64,000 nt of DNA from Leptospira fainei serovar Hurstbridge str. BUT 6 (lineage in GTDB: Bacteria > Spirochaetota > Leptospiria > Leptospirales > Leptospiraceae). The stretch spans positions 262,001 through 326,000 of the forward strand of contig NZ_AKWZ02000002.1 of NCBI RefSeq assembly GCF_000306235.2. The letters are read 5' to 3'. Of this stretch, positions 52,599 to 61,852 are shown piece by piece. The notes below the pieces were generated by a model. The model was not told the origin of the DNA. It saw only the letters and a program-made list of their open reading frames with translations, and made no database searches. The position numbers and the translations under genes are program-made. Numbering within the stretch: the stretch's first letter is position 1; each line of letters starts with the position of its first letter.

Positions 52599-53321
52599 GA
52601 GCTGCCCCTTTTTAGCTGCGGTATCGTAAATAAATACTGTAGGCAAAGAGGGTTTCTTCTTTCCTCCGGAAGCGATATCTTCTTCCTTACGAACGATCAT
52701 AACCAATCTATCTTTAGGAGAATCCGGAAGAAATTTCTCCAAATAGTGCTTCTTAGGAAGCACTTGGATCAATTCTTCGGTAATCGGATCGTAGACGAAC
52801 ACTTTCTTGGAATCCTTTTGATTCAAATATCCGTCTTTATTGGTATCGTCCGGCATCCCCACCACGATGAACTTTCGACCGGTCTGCAATCCGGGAAAAG
52901 CGTCAGGATTCGGTTCGACGGATTCGTTGGAACGGGAAGTTTCCACTTCCTCCTGGCCGTAGAAGTAATCCCAAATATAAACGCTCTTAGTAAATACTTT
53001 CCGAATTTTGCCGCTTAAGAGATCGACTACGACCAGATTTTGGGCATGATTTAAAGTTTTGCGGGGTCCGAAATTCTCCCTATCACGATTCAGATTTAAG
53101 GGATAATAAAGAAAACGTCCCCAAGCGACGGAGGAATGTTCCAACAAATCGTCATCCGGTTCCACATATACCGTCTCACTTTTGTTAGAGGATGACTTGG
53201 AAATTTCAATCCCGCGATCATAGACGAACCAGCTTTTTAACAGAGCATATACTAGAATCACGACGATGACCGCAATGATCAAGTAGACCGATAAGCGAAG
53301 CTTTTCCATGGTGGGAAGCAA
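52584..53321 (-). CDS. Membrane-anchored extracytoplasmic protein with EF-hand-like loop
   Basis: A 245-residue protein with one N-terminal helix (LSVYLIIAVIVVILVYALL) and a large extracytoplasmic domain of beta-rich character. Residues 159-170 read DTNKDGYLNQKD, the full EF-hand/dockerin calcium-binding loop pattern D-x-N-x-D-G-x-x-x-x-x-D. I do not recognise the domain; WD-like segments such as LLSGKIRKVFTKSVYIWDYF and KKVFVYDPITEELIQVL hint at a beta-propeller or related fold. ATG at 53321 or 53309 (MEKLRL). No neighbours in the same direction with overlap. Confidence 0.65.
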   Translation of the reverse strand: MLPTMEKLRLSVYLIIAVIVVILVYALLKSWFVYDRGIEISKSSSNKSETVYVEPDDDLLEHSSVAWGRFLYYPLNLNRDRENFGPRKTLNHAQNLVVVDLLSGKIRKVFTKSVYIWDYFYGQEEVETSRSNESVEPNPDAFPGLQTGRKFIVVGMPDDTNKDGYLNQKDSKKVFVYDPITEELIQVLPKKHYLEKFLPDSPKDRLVMIVRKEEDIASGGKKKPSLPTVFIYDTAAKKGQLVARP

Positions 53322-53392
53322 AGATTCCGGCTCCCAAGGGTCCAGGTCAATCTAGTTTTAGCCTCGCTTATTCTCTTCTTAAACGGGGCTTT

Positions 53393-54265
53393 TTATTTTC
53401 TCTCTAGGACACCCGAGCGTTCCGGTACGTTTAAGGCGGATGAAATTTCCCCCGTGTCTTCCCTAAGCAGAGTCAACGGGTTATATGTATCGGGAATTAC
53501 TTTGCCATCCACAACGAAATTATAAAGATACTCGCCAGGCTTCAATTTCTTCACGATTCGAAAAACGCCGTTTCTTTCTCTTTCCATAAAATCCGCCTCC
53601 GGATCCCAATGATTGAAATCCCCGACGAGGGTAACCGAGTCGGCTTGAGGCTGATAAATTCGAAACTCGACGGTCCGAAATTCTTTTTCTTCGTGGGGCG
53701 AATCATCTAGTATCCTGGTACTAACCTGTTTATTCGGACCGCCGTGACGATACGCAATTCTGGAAACCAAGGAACCGGCACCGTCCTCATACGTATCCGG
53801 GTTACCCGGATCATGGGTGAAAAGACCATCCACTCGAAATTTATATTCGTATGCCGGTTTTGGATCGTAAGAAGTATCCCCGACTATATCTATGATTCCG
53901 TAAAAAATACCCTTATCATTTTTTTGTAAGGGAATACATTGCCAGTGGTTGAATTCTCCGCAAACGCTGACTTCATCGTTCTGTAAACCTTCATAGGTAA
54001 ACAAAACCCCTCGATTCAGCAATTTCCCGGTTTGTAAGGATGTTGCAGTATCCACGTATCGTATAAATCTGGGAGGGACCGCCCGCCTCAAATTTTCAAA
54101 CTGCCAGAAATAATAGATTTTTTCCTCGGAGAGGGCTTCTTCGCCTTCTTCATAATCCACGGATCGAAACGCGCCGATCCAGTCCTCCGCCTCGTCGGCG
54201 GCTAAAGTGAAGGTAAGAATTAGTGTCAAAAATACGACTGCCTTGGTTTTGTTGGCCGGAATCAT
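53393..54265 (-). CDS. Secreted protein with two CBM48/isoamylase-N-like domains
   Basis: A 290-residue protein with signal peptide (AVVFLTLILTFTLAADEAED; likely cleavage before DEAED). Two domains of the glycogen-binding type are seen: VSVCGEFNHWQC and VTLVGDFNHWDP each start the typical strand-turn with the NHW motif, and each ends in a KFRVDG or NFVVDGKVIPDTYNP stretch. Such domains bind alpha-glucans or serve as partner-binding Ig-like folds. No catalytic glycosidase domain is present, so it is an accessory or binding protein. Divergent from the large DPF-repeat gene. Confidence 0.78.
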   Translation of the reverse strand: MIPANKTKAVVFLTLILTFTLAADEAEDWIGAFRSVDYEEGEEALSEEKIYYFWQFENLRRAVPPRFIRYVDTATSLQTGKLLNRGVLFTYEGLQNDEVSVCGEFNHWQCIPLQKNDKGIFYGIIDIVGDTSYDPKPAYEYKFRVDGLFTHDPGNPDTYEDGAGSLVSRIAYRHGGPNKQVSTRILDDSPHEEKEFRTVEFRIYQPQADSVTLVGDFNHWDPEADFMERERNGVFRIVKKLKPGEYLYNFVVDGKVIPDTYNPLTLLREDTGEISSALNVPERSGVLERK

Positions 54266-54393
54266 TCTATTGCGATTGTCGTAGAAAAACCCGGAAACCC
54301 TAAGCGGATTTCCGGAGTCTTATAGATGGATCCGACATAAGGAAAAATTCTTTGATCTTTTTCGATTAAGCCGATAGTATCCCTAAGGACTTT

Positions 54394-57300
54394 ATGGCTG
54401 AGCCCTCATCTCCAGAATACTCCCCCCAGGACTTGGAGCAAATACGCTCTATACTGGACCCACTGAGTCGAAATCCCGAAACATCGGAAGATCTGAACCC
54501 GATGCTCTCCGTCTTTCGGGATAAGATGGGCTTTACTATGCCCATTTCCATCGGTGACGAAGAACCGCAAGAAGAAGATCAAGAAGCATCCGAAATCGAA
54601 TTCGGGGAAGAAGAAGGCGACGAGCCGACTCCATCCACTGGAAGACCTAAGCCGATTTCTTTTTCCGATGAAGACGATATCGACTTAGATGAACTATTAA
54701 ACCAGCCGCCCGCTACGGGAGAAAAAGCTTCCGAAGAGGAGGATCCGTTTGCAGGAATGGGAGAAGAACCTTCGGTATCGGACGATTTTTCCTCTCCTCC
54801 TCCGGAAGATCCTTTTGCCGAAGAATTTCCAAGCGAAGGAACAGAACCGACTCCTACGGACGATTTTGGATCCGGAGAAGAGGACCCTTTCGCAGGAATG
54901 GATTCAAGCCAAGAACTGGAATCCCCTTTTGATTCTCCACCCAGTGAGGAATTTACCCCGGCAGATTCGGATCCCTTTGCGGATATGGGCGGAACAACTC
55001 AGGAAGAACCGATTACTGATCCGTTTGGCGGTTCGGCGGAAGAGGATCCATTCGCTGACATGGGTGGAGGCGCGGCAGGTACTGAAGATCCGTTCGCTGA
55101 CTTTGATGCTAGTTCAATGGAAAATGCCCCAGGCGATGAATTTGGTCTGGGTGAAGGAGATCCCTTCGGAGCCTCCCCTTCCAATGAAAGCGATTTCGGC
55201 GATTTAGGGTTCGAATCGGGAGCGGAAGAAACTGAACCTTTTGCGGCGGAACCGGGACCTTCCGATTCGGATCCTTTTTCGGACTTTGCACCGGTATCGG
55301 GGGCAGGCGGTCAGGATCCATTCTCCGATCTTTCCGGCGCGACTTCCCTTCCGGAAGCCGATCCGTTCGCGGATTTTTCCTCAGAACCGGTATCAGAAAT
55401 GGATCTGGGTGCGGCTCCCGAAGGCGCGGATTTTACCAGTTTCTCTCCCGATCTTGATGCAGAATCCGATTCGGACGGAGATTTAGGAGCTCCATCCTTC
55501 GAAGACGATCTTCGCTCCTTAGGCGGTGAGGATAAGGAAGACATAGATCGCTCCTTAAGCGACGAAGAGTTAGCTATCATTCAGAAGGAGATCCTACGAT
55601 ATCCGCCTCTATTACGAAGATCGGTAATAGAATCGATCGTACAAGATAAGCTCTCTAAGAAAGCACAACGAGACCTTTTAGAACTTATCAAGGTTGAAAG
55701 TACCCCGGAAGATGTCGCCGCTTTCTTGTCCGCCGCTTTAGGAACTACGATTAGTTTAACGGATCGTTCCGGCGCTTATTCGGCGGACGGAGTTCCGATC
55801 ATATCCTCCGATCCGATTTATACGAAAGAGGGATTACTAGAAAGACGTAAGCGAGTTCGTAGAACGATTTATACGATCGCGGCAGGACTGCTTTTGGCGT
55901 TCGGAGCCTATTTCACGTATTTCGGAATTATTCGTCCGAGACAAGCCGCTCAGCATTATGAAAATGGATTGGAACAAATTCGTGAAATGGGCGCTAAGAA
56001 AATCCTGGGCCAACTCAGCGAGGACGAGAGGAAGAAATATTTAATTTCTATTGAAAGTTATTTTGATAAAGGCGCTGAAATTCTTCCTCATAATTTGAAA
56101 TACTTAAATTTATACGGAGTCGAGTATAGTCGAGCCGGTGAATACGAACTTTCTTTCGGAAAGTTATTCGGAAGAATCGAGCCCGACCTAGGATTCAGCG
56201 GGACCTTGGACTCATGGAATCGGAGAGAAAACGCCCCTCTCGTGAAATTAGCTCCCGGCGAGTCTTGGAACGATAAAAAATTAAAAAGCCAGCTCGGCAT
56301 AAATCAAGGGGCGGAAGGAATTCGATTCTTATTGGATCAGGAAAAAACTCCTAGAAAAGTCGTAGCCGCCGGTGCGTTTCTGGTAATGCGACTCAAGGAG
56401 AGAATTCATGAAAACGACACATATAGAAATTTAGGCTGGTTCCACTCCCAAGTCATGCCTGACTTCGCCGAGCCGGACGGAAAGCGCGGAAAATTCAAAA
56501 ACGACGCCCTCTCGATCGATTACTACCGAAGAGTCTTTACCGATGGAGAGAGTCCTTACGACGAGAAAGCGACCGCGGGTATCGCGAAAATATACTATAA
56601 TCGAAGGGAATTCGGAAAAGCCGCTTCGTTCTATAATAGAATCGTAGAAGCCAATCCGAAAAGTATTCCCGGTCAGGCAGGTTTAGTTTCCACCTATATC
56701 GAAATGTGGAAAGAAAGCGGAGATCCTCAATTCGTGTTAAACCACCACAGGCTTTTGCGGAATAATTTGGATATGGAGTCCGAACTCCCCTTTTATACCC
56801 TCACAAAATTAGCGTCCTTTTATACTGCGTTGGATCCTGAAGAATTACGAATCAAATATAATATCAATCCTGTCGATCAGGTTTCTGGCATCGAAATCGA
56901 AGAAAGCGCTCTTAGAATGCTGGATACAATCTATCGCAAATCCCAGGAGGATGAGCGAACTAAGGTTGAAATCGATGGTAAAAACTATGCGGAAGGTTAC
57001 TACCAACGCGGCATTTATTATTTAGCGATAAAAGAAAATGTTCAGGCACGCCGCTTCTTTGAAAAAGCGGCAAGCTTGGACGAAAAGCATTGGCTCGCCG
57101 TTCTCGAGCTTGCCGAACATTCCGTTCGTGTCGGTAACTTCGAAGAAGCCGGCGACCTTTTACGGGAAGCCGAAAACAGATATAACAGAAACGTACGTTG
57201 GTTCGGAACGAAAGACGAAGACGAAACTCTCTTCGAAGGAAATCCTACTCGGATTTACTTTGATCAGGGAAAAATTCGGTATCTTCTTTCCGCCGGATTA

Positions 57301-58062
57301 ACCGGTAAGGAATCCATTAAGGAATTCCCCGGGCGGAAAATTTATCCGTTCCGAGCTCGATCCGAAGAAGAGGGAAAAAGTCTTTCGGTTCTAAAAGAAG
57401 AAGAGAATAGAAAGAACCGTCGAAAAGAGCTAAAAGCGTCTTTGGCGGAATTCGCAAAAGTCAATTCGGACGAGCCTAAATATGACCTCATCCGCAAATG
57501 GAGAAGAGAGCTCCCGAGTTCCCTGTTACGCGAAATGAAATTCTTTCAAGGTTGGGTGGAATACATGGACGCCGACTTTGATAAAGCGTTGGCTGATTGG
57601 ACCGGATTCGAAGACAAGGACGAGTATTATAATCCCACCCTGCTAATGGGTAAAGGGAATGCTCTCTTCTATACCAAACAAACCAAGACAGCTTTGGGTT
57701 ATTATTTAAGAGTTAAAGACGATATGGAAGAGAAAATTCCCGCGATGGGAATCCCTAAAGCGGACGATCCGTATCATCAGGAAGTTTACCAGACTCTTAC
57801 TGCCGCATACAATAATATAGGCGCTTGCTATGAGATTTTGGCTAAGAAAACGGCAGGTCAACAATCCGAATCGTATACTGCGGAAGCTTTGCAAAATTAT
57901 TGGAAAGCCATCGAAACGGCGCGAAAAATCGGAGAATCGAGCGAGATATCGCTCTCGAATAAGGACCTTTTATTTAAACGGGAAGCGTTGAAGCAAGATC
58001 CGATCCTGGAAGATTGGGTCTCCCCGACTCTAGAATCGATTCGCGATCTGGTTCGGAAATAA
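54394..58062 (+). CDS. Large TPR protein with DPF-repeat cytoplasmic region (possible FlcA)
   Basis: A 1222-residue protein in three parts. Residues 1-480 are very acidic and low-complexity; between about 117 and 325 there are eleven DPF and one EPF motifs (DPFAGM, DPFADM, DPFADF, DPFSDF and similar). A short helical segment follows. One membrane helix (about 491-513) has the basic stretch RRKRVRR before it, so the acidic part is cytoplasmic and the C-terminal part periplasmic. From residue 530 on there are TPR-like helical repeats (AGIAKIYYNRREFGKAASFYNRI, AVLELAEHSVRVGNFEEAGDLL). This topology matches the spirochaete flagellar collar protein FlcA (Borrelia BB0236), but the match is by architecture only. 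Confidence 0.5.
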   Translation: MAEPSSPEYSPQDLEQIRSILDPLSRNPETSEDLNPMLSVFRDKMGFTMPISIGDEEPQEEDQEASEIEFGEEEGDEPTPSTGRPKPISFSDEDDIDLDELLNQPPATGEKASEEEDPFAGMGEEPSVSDDFSSPPPEDPFAEEFPSEGTEPTPTDDFGSGEEDPFAGMDSSQELESPFDSPPSEEFTPADSDPFADMGGTTQEEPITDPFGGSAEEDPFADMGGGAAGTEDPFADFDASSMENAPGDEFGLGEGDPFGASPSNESDFGDLGFESGAEETEPFAAEPGPSDSDPFSDFAPVSGAGGQDPFSDLSGATSLPEADPFADFSSEPVSEMDLGAAPEGADFTSFSPDLDAESDSDGDLGAPSFEDDLRSLGGEDKEDIDRSLSDEELAIIQKEILRYPPLLRRSVIESIVQDKLSKKAQRDLLELIKVESTPEDVAAFLSAALGTTISLTDRSGAYSADGVPIISSDPIYTKEGLLERRKRVRRTIYTIAAGLLLAFGAYFTYFGIIRPRQAAQHYENGLEQIREMGAKKILGQLSEDERKKYLISIESYFDKGAEILPHNLKYLNLYGVEYSRAGEYELSFGKLFGRIEPDLGFSGTLDSWNRRENAPLVKLAPGESWNDKKLKSQLGINQGAEGIRFLLDQEKTPRKVVAAGAFLVMRLKERIHENDTYRNLGWFHSQVMPDFAEPDGKRGKFKNDALSIDYYRRVFTDGESPYDEKATAGIAKIYYNRREFGKAASFYNRIVEANPKSIPGQAGLVSTYIEMWKESGDPQFVLNHHRLLRNNLDMESELPFYTLTKLASFYTALDPEELRIKYNINPVDQVSGIEIEESALRMLDTIYRKSQEDERTKVEIDGKNYAEGYYQRGIYYLAIKENVQARRFFEKAASLDEKHWLAVLELAEHSVRVGNFEEAGDLLREAENRYNRNVRWFGTKDEDETLFEGNPTRIYFDQGKIRYLLSAGLTGKESIKEFPGRKIYPFRARSEEEGKSLSVLKEEENRKNRRKELKASLAEFAKVNSDEPKYDLIRKWRRELPSSLLREMKFFQGWVEYMDADFDKALADWTGFEDKDEYYNPTLLMGKGNALFYTKQTKTALGYYLRVKDDMEEKIPAMGIPKADDPYHQEVYQTLTAAYNNIGACYEILAKKTAGQQSESYTAEALQNYWKAIETARKIGESSEISLSNKDLLFKREALKQDPILEDWVSPTLESIRDLVRK

Positions 58063-58097
58063 AGGTCGTCTCTTATCCTATCGGATTAAGGGATTGA

Positions 58098-58946
58098 TTA
58101 TTTCTTTTTACGAAATAACGATTTAACCCAAACAAAAACGAAAAAGCCGATCATTCGGCTGAGTCGGACCAATCTCCAAGGGCGTACGAGTATTCTCCAA
58201 AACCAAGTCAGTCCGTGCAATTTGAAATAGTTAGGAGCCTTCCGCACTTTTCCGGATAATATATCCATCGCCCCCGCAACCCCGATCACGACCGCATGCC
58301 CGAAGAAAGCGGTATTGTTTTCGATCCAGATTTCCTGTTCGGGAAAATCCATTGCAAGAAATATAATATTAGGACTAGTTTTGCGAATCGATTCCTTTAC
58401 GAGTAATTCCCGTTGGGAGTTCATATATCCCGCGTGGCGACCGACGATACGTACACCGGGGAAATGCCGAGAAAGATTGAAATATACTTTTTCTATAATA
58501 TTTTCCTTTCCACCTAAAAGGAAAATGGAATAATTTCTTAATTCACAAAGCCGAACTAGATCCATCATTAACGCGATGGTAGGGATTCTTTCCTTCAACT
58601 CGCCGCCTAGTCGCTTAGCCGCCCATTGCAATCCGGCGCCTTCCGCAAGAATAAGACTGGCTTTTTGAGCGATTCGATGCAGCTTCTTTCCTTTTCGGAT
58701 GGCCATCGTCTTAACAGGGTCTAAAAGAAGAACATGGTGATAGTGATCCTTCTCTTCCATTAGATGATAGATCTTAGCCACGGACTCGTCTAAACTAGCG
58801 TTCTCGAAAGGAACTCCTAAGATCTCCGTCTTTTCCAGATTATCTACATCCATCGATTGGTAATCGAGGAGGTAATCTCGGTCGTCTTTCGCCGAGAGGT
58901 GACGGATTTCCCCTGGTTGCTTCATACGGAGCATCCTATTGGACAT
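58098..58946 (-). CDS. WecG/TagA/CpsF family glycosyltransferase
   Basis: A 282-residue glycosyltransferase. The family block is [26 protein letters not shown] followed by [24 protein letters not shown] and the highly typical [17 protein letters not shown] and [19 protein letters not shown], with a C-terminal amphipathic basic tail ([20 protein letters not shown]) for membrane contact. Members add N-acetylmannosamine or other amino sugars to undecaprenyl-linked precursors in cell-wall or capsule polymer synthesis. The acceptor here is unknown. N-terminal 50 residues are extra compared with the short members. Confidence 0.88.
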   Translation of the reverse strand: MSNRMLRMKQPGEIRHLSAKDDRDYLLDYQSMDVDNLEKTEILGVPFENASLDESVAKIYHLMEEKDHYHHVLLLDPVKTMAIRKGKKLHRIAQKASLILAEGAGLQWAAKRLGGELKERIPTIALMMDLVRLCELRNYSIFLLGGKENIIEKVYFNLSRHFPGVRIVGRHAGYMNSQRELLVKESIRKTSPNIIFLAMDFPEQEIWIENNTAFFGHAVVIGVAGAMDILSGKVRKAPNYFKLHGLTWFWRILVRPWRLVRLSRMIGFFVFVWVKSLFRKKK

Positions 58947-58986
58947 AATCTCTGAGTCAATTGAAAGTTCTTCCTACTTTTAAGAA

Positions 58987-59676
58987 CTATACGTTTCCGG
59001 ATTCTTTGAGCAAGCGTAAAGATTTTAGAACATCTTCCGCCTCGCCCGCTCCTGCGATCATTGCGACTAAAAAGTTTCCTTCGGATAAGACCGCCGGTAA
59101 TGTTTCGGATACGATTCCCCCGATGGGGGCAATGGGAACGGAACTCACTCGCATCGCCTCGGAAAGCTCGACAGTTCCGATAGCCGGACGTGTTTCTTCT
59201 TTTGAAGAAGTATCGAAAATCGGACCAAAACCGGTATAATCCCAAACTCCGATTTCAATATTGCGTAGGTCGTCCAAGTTGTGGGAGGAAGTTCCTAAAA
59301 AAAGCCGGCTTGCTTGAATTTTATCCCTCGTCTCTCTATCCAAATTCGCATAATCTTCCTTCCCGATATGCAATCCGAAGCAACCGAGAGAAAGAGCTAA
59401 TTCCCAATAATCGTTCAAAATCACCGGAAAATCGGGAAATTTTTCCCGTAAACTTTGGTACAAAATCGTAATTTGTTCGATTGCTTCTTTCTTAGCTCTC
59501 AATTGAAAAAAGGGAATGTAGTCTCGGTGATTCGACCAGAGTGAAACTAACTCGAAAGGATTTTTTCGTGTTTTGGAGCAATATTCCAAATCCAGAATAG
59601 GATACAATCCGGGAGCTTTCCAAAGCTCGGCGCGAGGACGATCCGTATTCGAAAGATTTTTTCGACTCCGATTCAT
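58987..59676 (-). CDS. thiE: Thiamine phosphate synthase family protein (ThiE/TenI)
   Basis: A 229-residue TIM-barrel of the ThiE/TenI family, which joins the pyrimidine and thiazole parts of thiamine. The visible parts are FFQLRAKKEAIEQI (usual QLRxK), VILNDYWELALSLGCFGLHIGKED, LFLGTSSHNLDDLRN, and YTGFGPIFDTSSKEETRPAIG, which are the family's core strands and phosphate-binding loops. It overlaps the thiS stop by four bases. The N-terminal 20 residues are extra. Some TenI-like members act otherwise, so the name holds with moderate certainty, helped by the neighbouring thiS. Confidence 0.82.
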   Translation of the reverse strand: MNRSRKNLSNTDRPRAELWKAPGLYPILDLEYCSKTRKNPFELVSLWSNHRDYIPFFQLRAKKEAIEQITILYQSLREKFPDFPVILNDYWELALSLGCFGLHIGKEDYANLDRETRDKIQASRLFLGTSSHNLDDLRNIEIGVWDYTGFGPIFDTSSKEETRPAIGTVELSEAMRVSSVPIAPIGGIVSETLPAVLSEGNFLVAMIAGAGEAEDVLKSLRLLKESGNV

Positions 59677-59873
59677 CCGCCGCCTACAAATTTTAAAATT
59701 TCAATCCGATCTCCGTCTTGAAGAGTCACTCCGGGCCAAACCGTTTTTTTTACGATTTCTCCGTTTCTTTGAACGGCTACCATTTCAGGTTTTAGTTTTA
59801 AAGATTCGAGTAGTGAAATCAAACTAGGAGAAGAGAGATCACTTAGAGACACCTGTTTACCGTTGACCAACAT
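59673..59873 (-). CDS. thiS: Sulfur carrier protein ThiS
   Basis: A 66-residue ubiquitin-like carrier ending in VGGG; the family usually ends in a single Gly-Gly pair exposed for thiocarboxylation. Its beta-grasp shows MLVNGKQVSLSD, VAVQRNGEIVKK and LQDGDRIEILKFVGGG. It delivers sulfur for thiazole formation. The ATG at 59873 has GAGG seven bases upstream and gives the usual 66 residues; the frame continues upstream to 59930 but those residues are not of this family. It overlaps thiE by four bases, so the pair is one operon. No TPP riboswitch is seen upstream. Confidence 0.88.
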   Translation of the reverse strand: MLVNGKQVSLSDLSSPSLISLLESLKLKPEMVAVQRNGEIVKKTVWPGVTLQDGDRIEILKFVGGG

Positions 59874-59977
59874 TGATGCACCTCGGTCTAGTTCTGCTTC
59901 TATTCCAGGTTTCCTGTTTGTCGAGTCCAATGTTTTTTAGTTTACCATTACCTAACGACCGAAAACCTTTTACTTAT

Positions 59978-60316
59978 ATGACCCTGTCCCTACGGCTTCT
60001 TTTGATCATTACGGCAATTTTTCTGACAGCTTGCGAGCATAAAGAACGGGATATAAAGGGCGCGGCTGTAAATACTTTCTTAGCCGGTTGTGTCGGGGGC
60101 GGAATTGCTTCTTGCACGGCCAATTGCCAGAACCTGTACGGACCGACAGTCACCGGAAACAATTTACTGGCATTGAATACCTGCCTTTCGAATTGCAATG
60201 TCGCCTGTAGCATTGTAACGCTTTGCCTGCAACTTCAACAGGCTTGTACGCGCGATTGCGGTAGTAACTATACCAATTGTCTTTTATTTTTAGGGGCAAG
60301 CGGAGTCGGCAAATAG
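59978..60316 (+). CDS. Cys-rich lipoprotein, 112 residues
   Basis: A small lipoprotein with signal peptide MTLSLRLLLIITAIFLTAC (lipobox LTAC, lipidated Cys19). The mature part has ten more cysteines in the pattern GCVGGGIASCTANC, then TCLSNCNVAC, then LCLQLQQACTRDC and NC. I do not recognise the family. An in-frame start at 59873/59876 would place it over the thiS start on the other strand; that extension also ends in a lipobox-like LFQVSC, but this is probably chance since it is the antisense of thiS. Convergent to rsmE by eight bases. Confidence 0.6.
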   Translation: MTLSLRLLLIITAIFLTACEHKERDIKGAAVNTFLAGCVGGGIASCTANCQNLYGPTVTGNNLLALNTCLSNCNVACSIVTLCLQLQQACTRDCGSNYTNCLLFLGASGVGK

Positions 60317-60324
60317 TCGAGTCG

Positions 60325-61017
60325 TTAAGACGAGGCGCGAAATAGCGACGCCGCGTAAATACCGGCTGTCTCGATTCTTAAAATCGAATTTCCCGCCTTG
60401 CAGCCGAGAATTCCGTTCTTCTTAAACAATTCTTTTTCCTCTTCGCGAAAGCCGCCTTCGGGACCGATCAAAACGGTTCGACCTCGAATGGAATCTATAT
60501 CAAGTTTTCCTGATCCTTCCGGATCCAGCAGCAGAACTTCATCATCCGTTTTTTTCAGAGAATCCAAATATCGAGTTAGAGGTATTGGCCCGACGATTTC
60601 GGGAAGAAACTCCCTTTTGGCCTGGGCACAAGCCTCTCCTGCGACTCGCAATAACCTTTCGGTATTCAAGTCTTTTCTATCCGAGTGTGCAAAGATTAAA
60701 AAGATAAACCGGGTTATTCCAAGTTCCGTTCCTTTTTGAATTAACCATTCGAGTCGATTCCCTTTCGGAATGGCGGTCGCAATAACTGCCGGTGGAAACG
60801 TATTTTCTTTATATTCGGTTTTGAGAATCTTTCCCGTCTTGCCGGAAGGAGGAACGTCAAAGAGATAGCTGGTACCTTTTCCGTCCTTTACGATAACGAT
60901 TTTCTTATCGTTAAAAATACGAAGAGCTTTTAAATGAGAAATTTCTTCCGGATCCAATTGCAAATTAGAATCGGGAAGGAAGTTCGGGCGAAAAAAAACG
61001 GTTTCCGAATCGGACAT
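60325..61017 (-). CDS. rsmE: 16S rRNA (uracil1498-N3)-methyltransferase
   Basis: A 230-residue SPOUT-class enzyme that methylates U1498 in 16S rRNA. The N-terminal PUA-like domain (about 1-70) includes LQLDPEEISHLKALRI. The knot region shows the full signature: WLIQKGTELGITRFIF, RLLRVAGEACAQAKRE, TVLIGPEGGFREEEKEL, and LRIETAGIYAASL. Length matches E. coli RsmE (243). One base separates it from the upstream LolA-like gene, so they are likely cotranscribed. Confidence 0.93.
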   Translation of the reverse strand: MSDSETVFFRPNFLPDSNLQLDPEEISHLKALRIFNDKKIVIVKDGKGTSYLFDVPPSGKTGKILKTEYKENTFPPAVIATAIPKGNRLEWLIQKGTELGITRFIFLIFAHSDRKDLNTERLLRVAGEACAQAKREFLPEIVGPIPLTRYLDSLKKTDDEVLLLDPEGSGKLDIDSIRGRTVLIGPEGGFREEEKELFKKNGILGCKAGNSILRIETAGIYAASLFRASS

Positions 61018-61018
61018 T

Positions 61019-61810
61019 TTAGAATCGATTCAAGTTTTCCAATTCGAAGAGAGACGGATCCGGTTTAACGTCCCGATCCACTTCCGTATATTCAAGTACG
61101 CTAATCGAACCGGAATTCAAATCAAGCATTTCGAGTCTGCTCGCCATCTCGTCCCGGGTGACTTTTTGTTTAGACTTAACCTTTACCGGCCCGTACTTGA
61201 TGTTTAAAGTCTTATACAAAACCCCGTCTTTGTCGTGAAAATCCAATCGTGTCGGCTTTAAGGTATCCGGCTCCAAAAGTAGAACCAACTTGGAATAAAA
61301 ATACGGAACGATCGGACGCATCGATACTCGTTTCATCTTCTTACCTCCTACATCGAGGTCGCTTTGCACTATCGGATTATAGTTGGCCTGATAGGACGTT
61401 CCGGATAGATCCACGAAACTGAAACCTGTATTTAGATGATTTTCGTATTTCTCCTCGTCAGTTTTTCGGAATATTTTCCTGGAAAGGGCGTTAAATGCGT
61501 AAATTAATTCCCCGTCTTCCTTAAATAGAATCTTATATTCCAATCCTCGTCCTTTGCTTTCGAAAAGGGAAAGAGAATCTTCCCCTTTTCGAAAAACGCT
61601 CATATCCCAATTCCATGTATCTCCGGAACGTTTGATTAAGATGAGATTGGCCTTAACCAATCCGTCCGTCTTTAGCAAGGCTTGGTCCAATCGAGCGACA
61701 AGTTCCTGGGCTACCCTCGTTTTTTCCGCAGTGGTTTGGGCATGACTAAGCGATCCGGATAGTACAACCAAGGCCGAGAGAAAAACGGATTTAGAAAGAA
61801 ATCGTAGCAA
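61019..61810 (-). CDS. LolA-like outer membrane lipoprotein-sorting protein
   Basis: A 263-residue secreted protein with a signal peptide ([20 protein letters not shown]). The beta-rich mature part contains [37 protein letters not shown], and ends with [25 protein letters not shown], characteristic of the outer membrane lipoprotein-sorting/LolA_like family. Whether it carries lipoproteins to the outer membrane or does another lipid-handling job cannot be told. It precedes rsmE by one base. The start at 61810 gives a regular signal peptide. Confidence 0.75.
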   Translation of the reverse strand: MLRFLSKSVFLSALVVLSGSLSHAQTTAEKTRVAQELVARLDQALLKTDGLVKANLILIKRSGDTWNWDMSVFRKGEDSLSLFESKGRGLEYKILFKEDGELIYAFNALSRKIFRKTDEEKYENHLNTGFSFVDLSGTSYQANYNPIVQSDLDVGGKKMKRVSMRPIVPYFYSKLVLLLEPDTLKPTRLDFHDKDGVLYKTLNIKYGPVKVKSKQKVTRDEMASRLEMLDLNSGSISVLEYTEVDRDVKPDPSLFELENLNRF

Positions 61811-61852
61811 TTCTACTAGCCTCTAATTGGTTCTAAAAAGGGATCCTAAAGA

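Noticed and set aside
59874..59977. Possible TPP riboswitch before thiS
   Set aside because: No CTGAGA-type thi-box element or paired stems found in the short leader; a strong ribosome site lies directly before the start.
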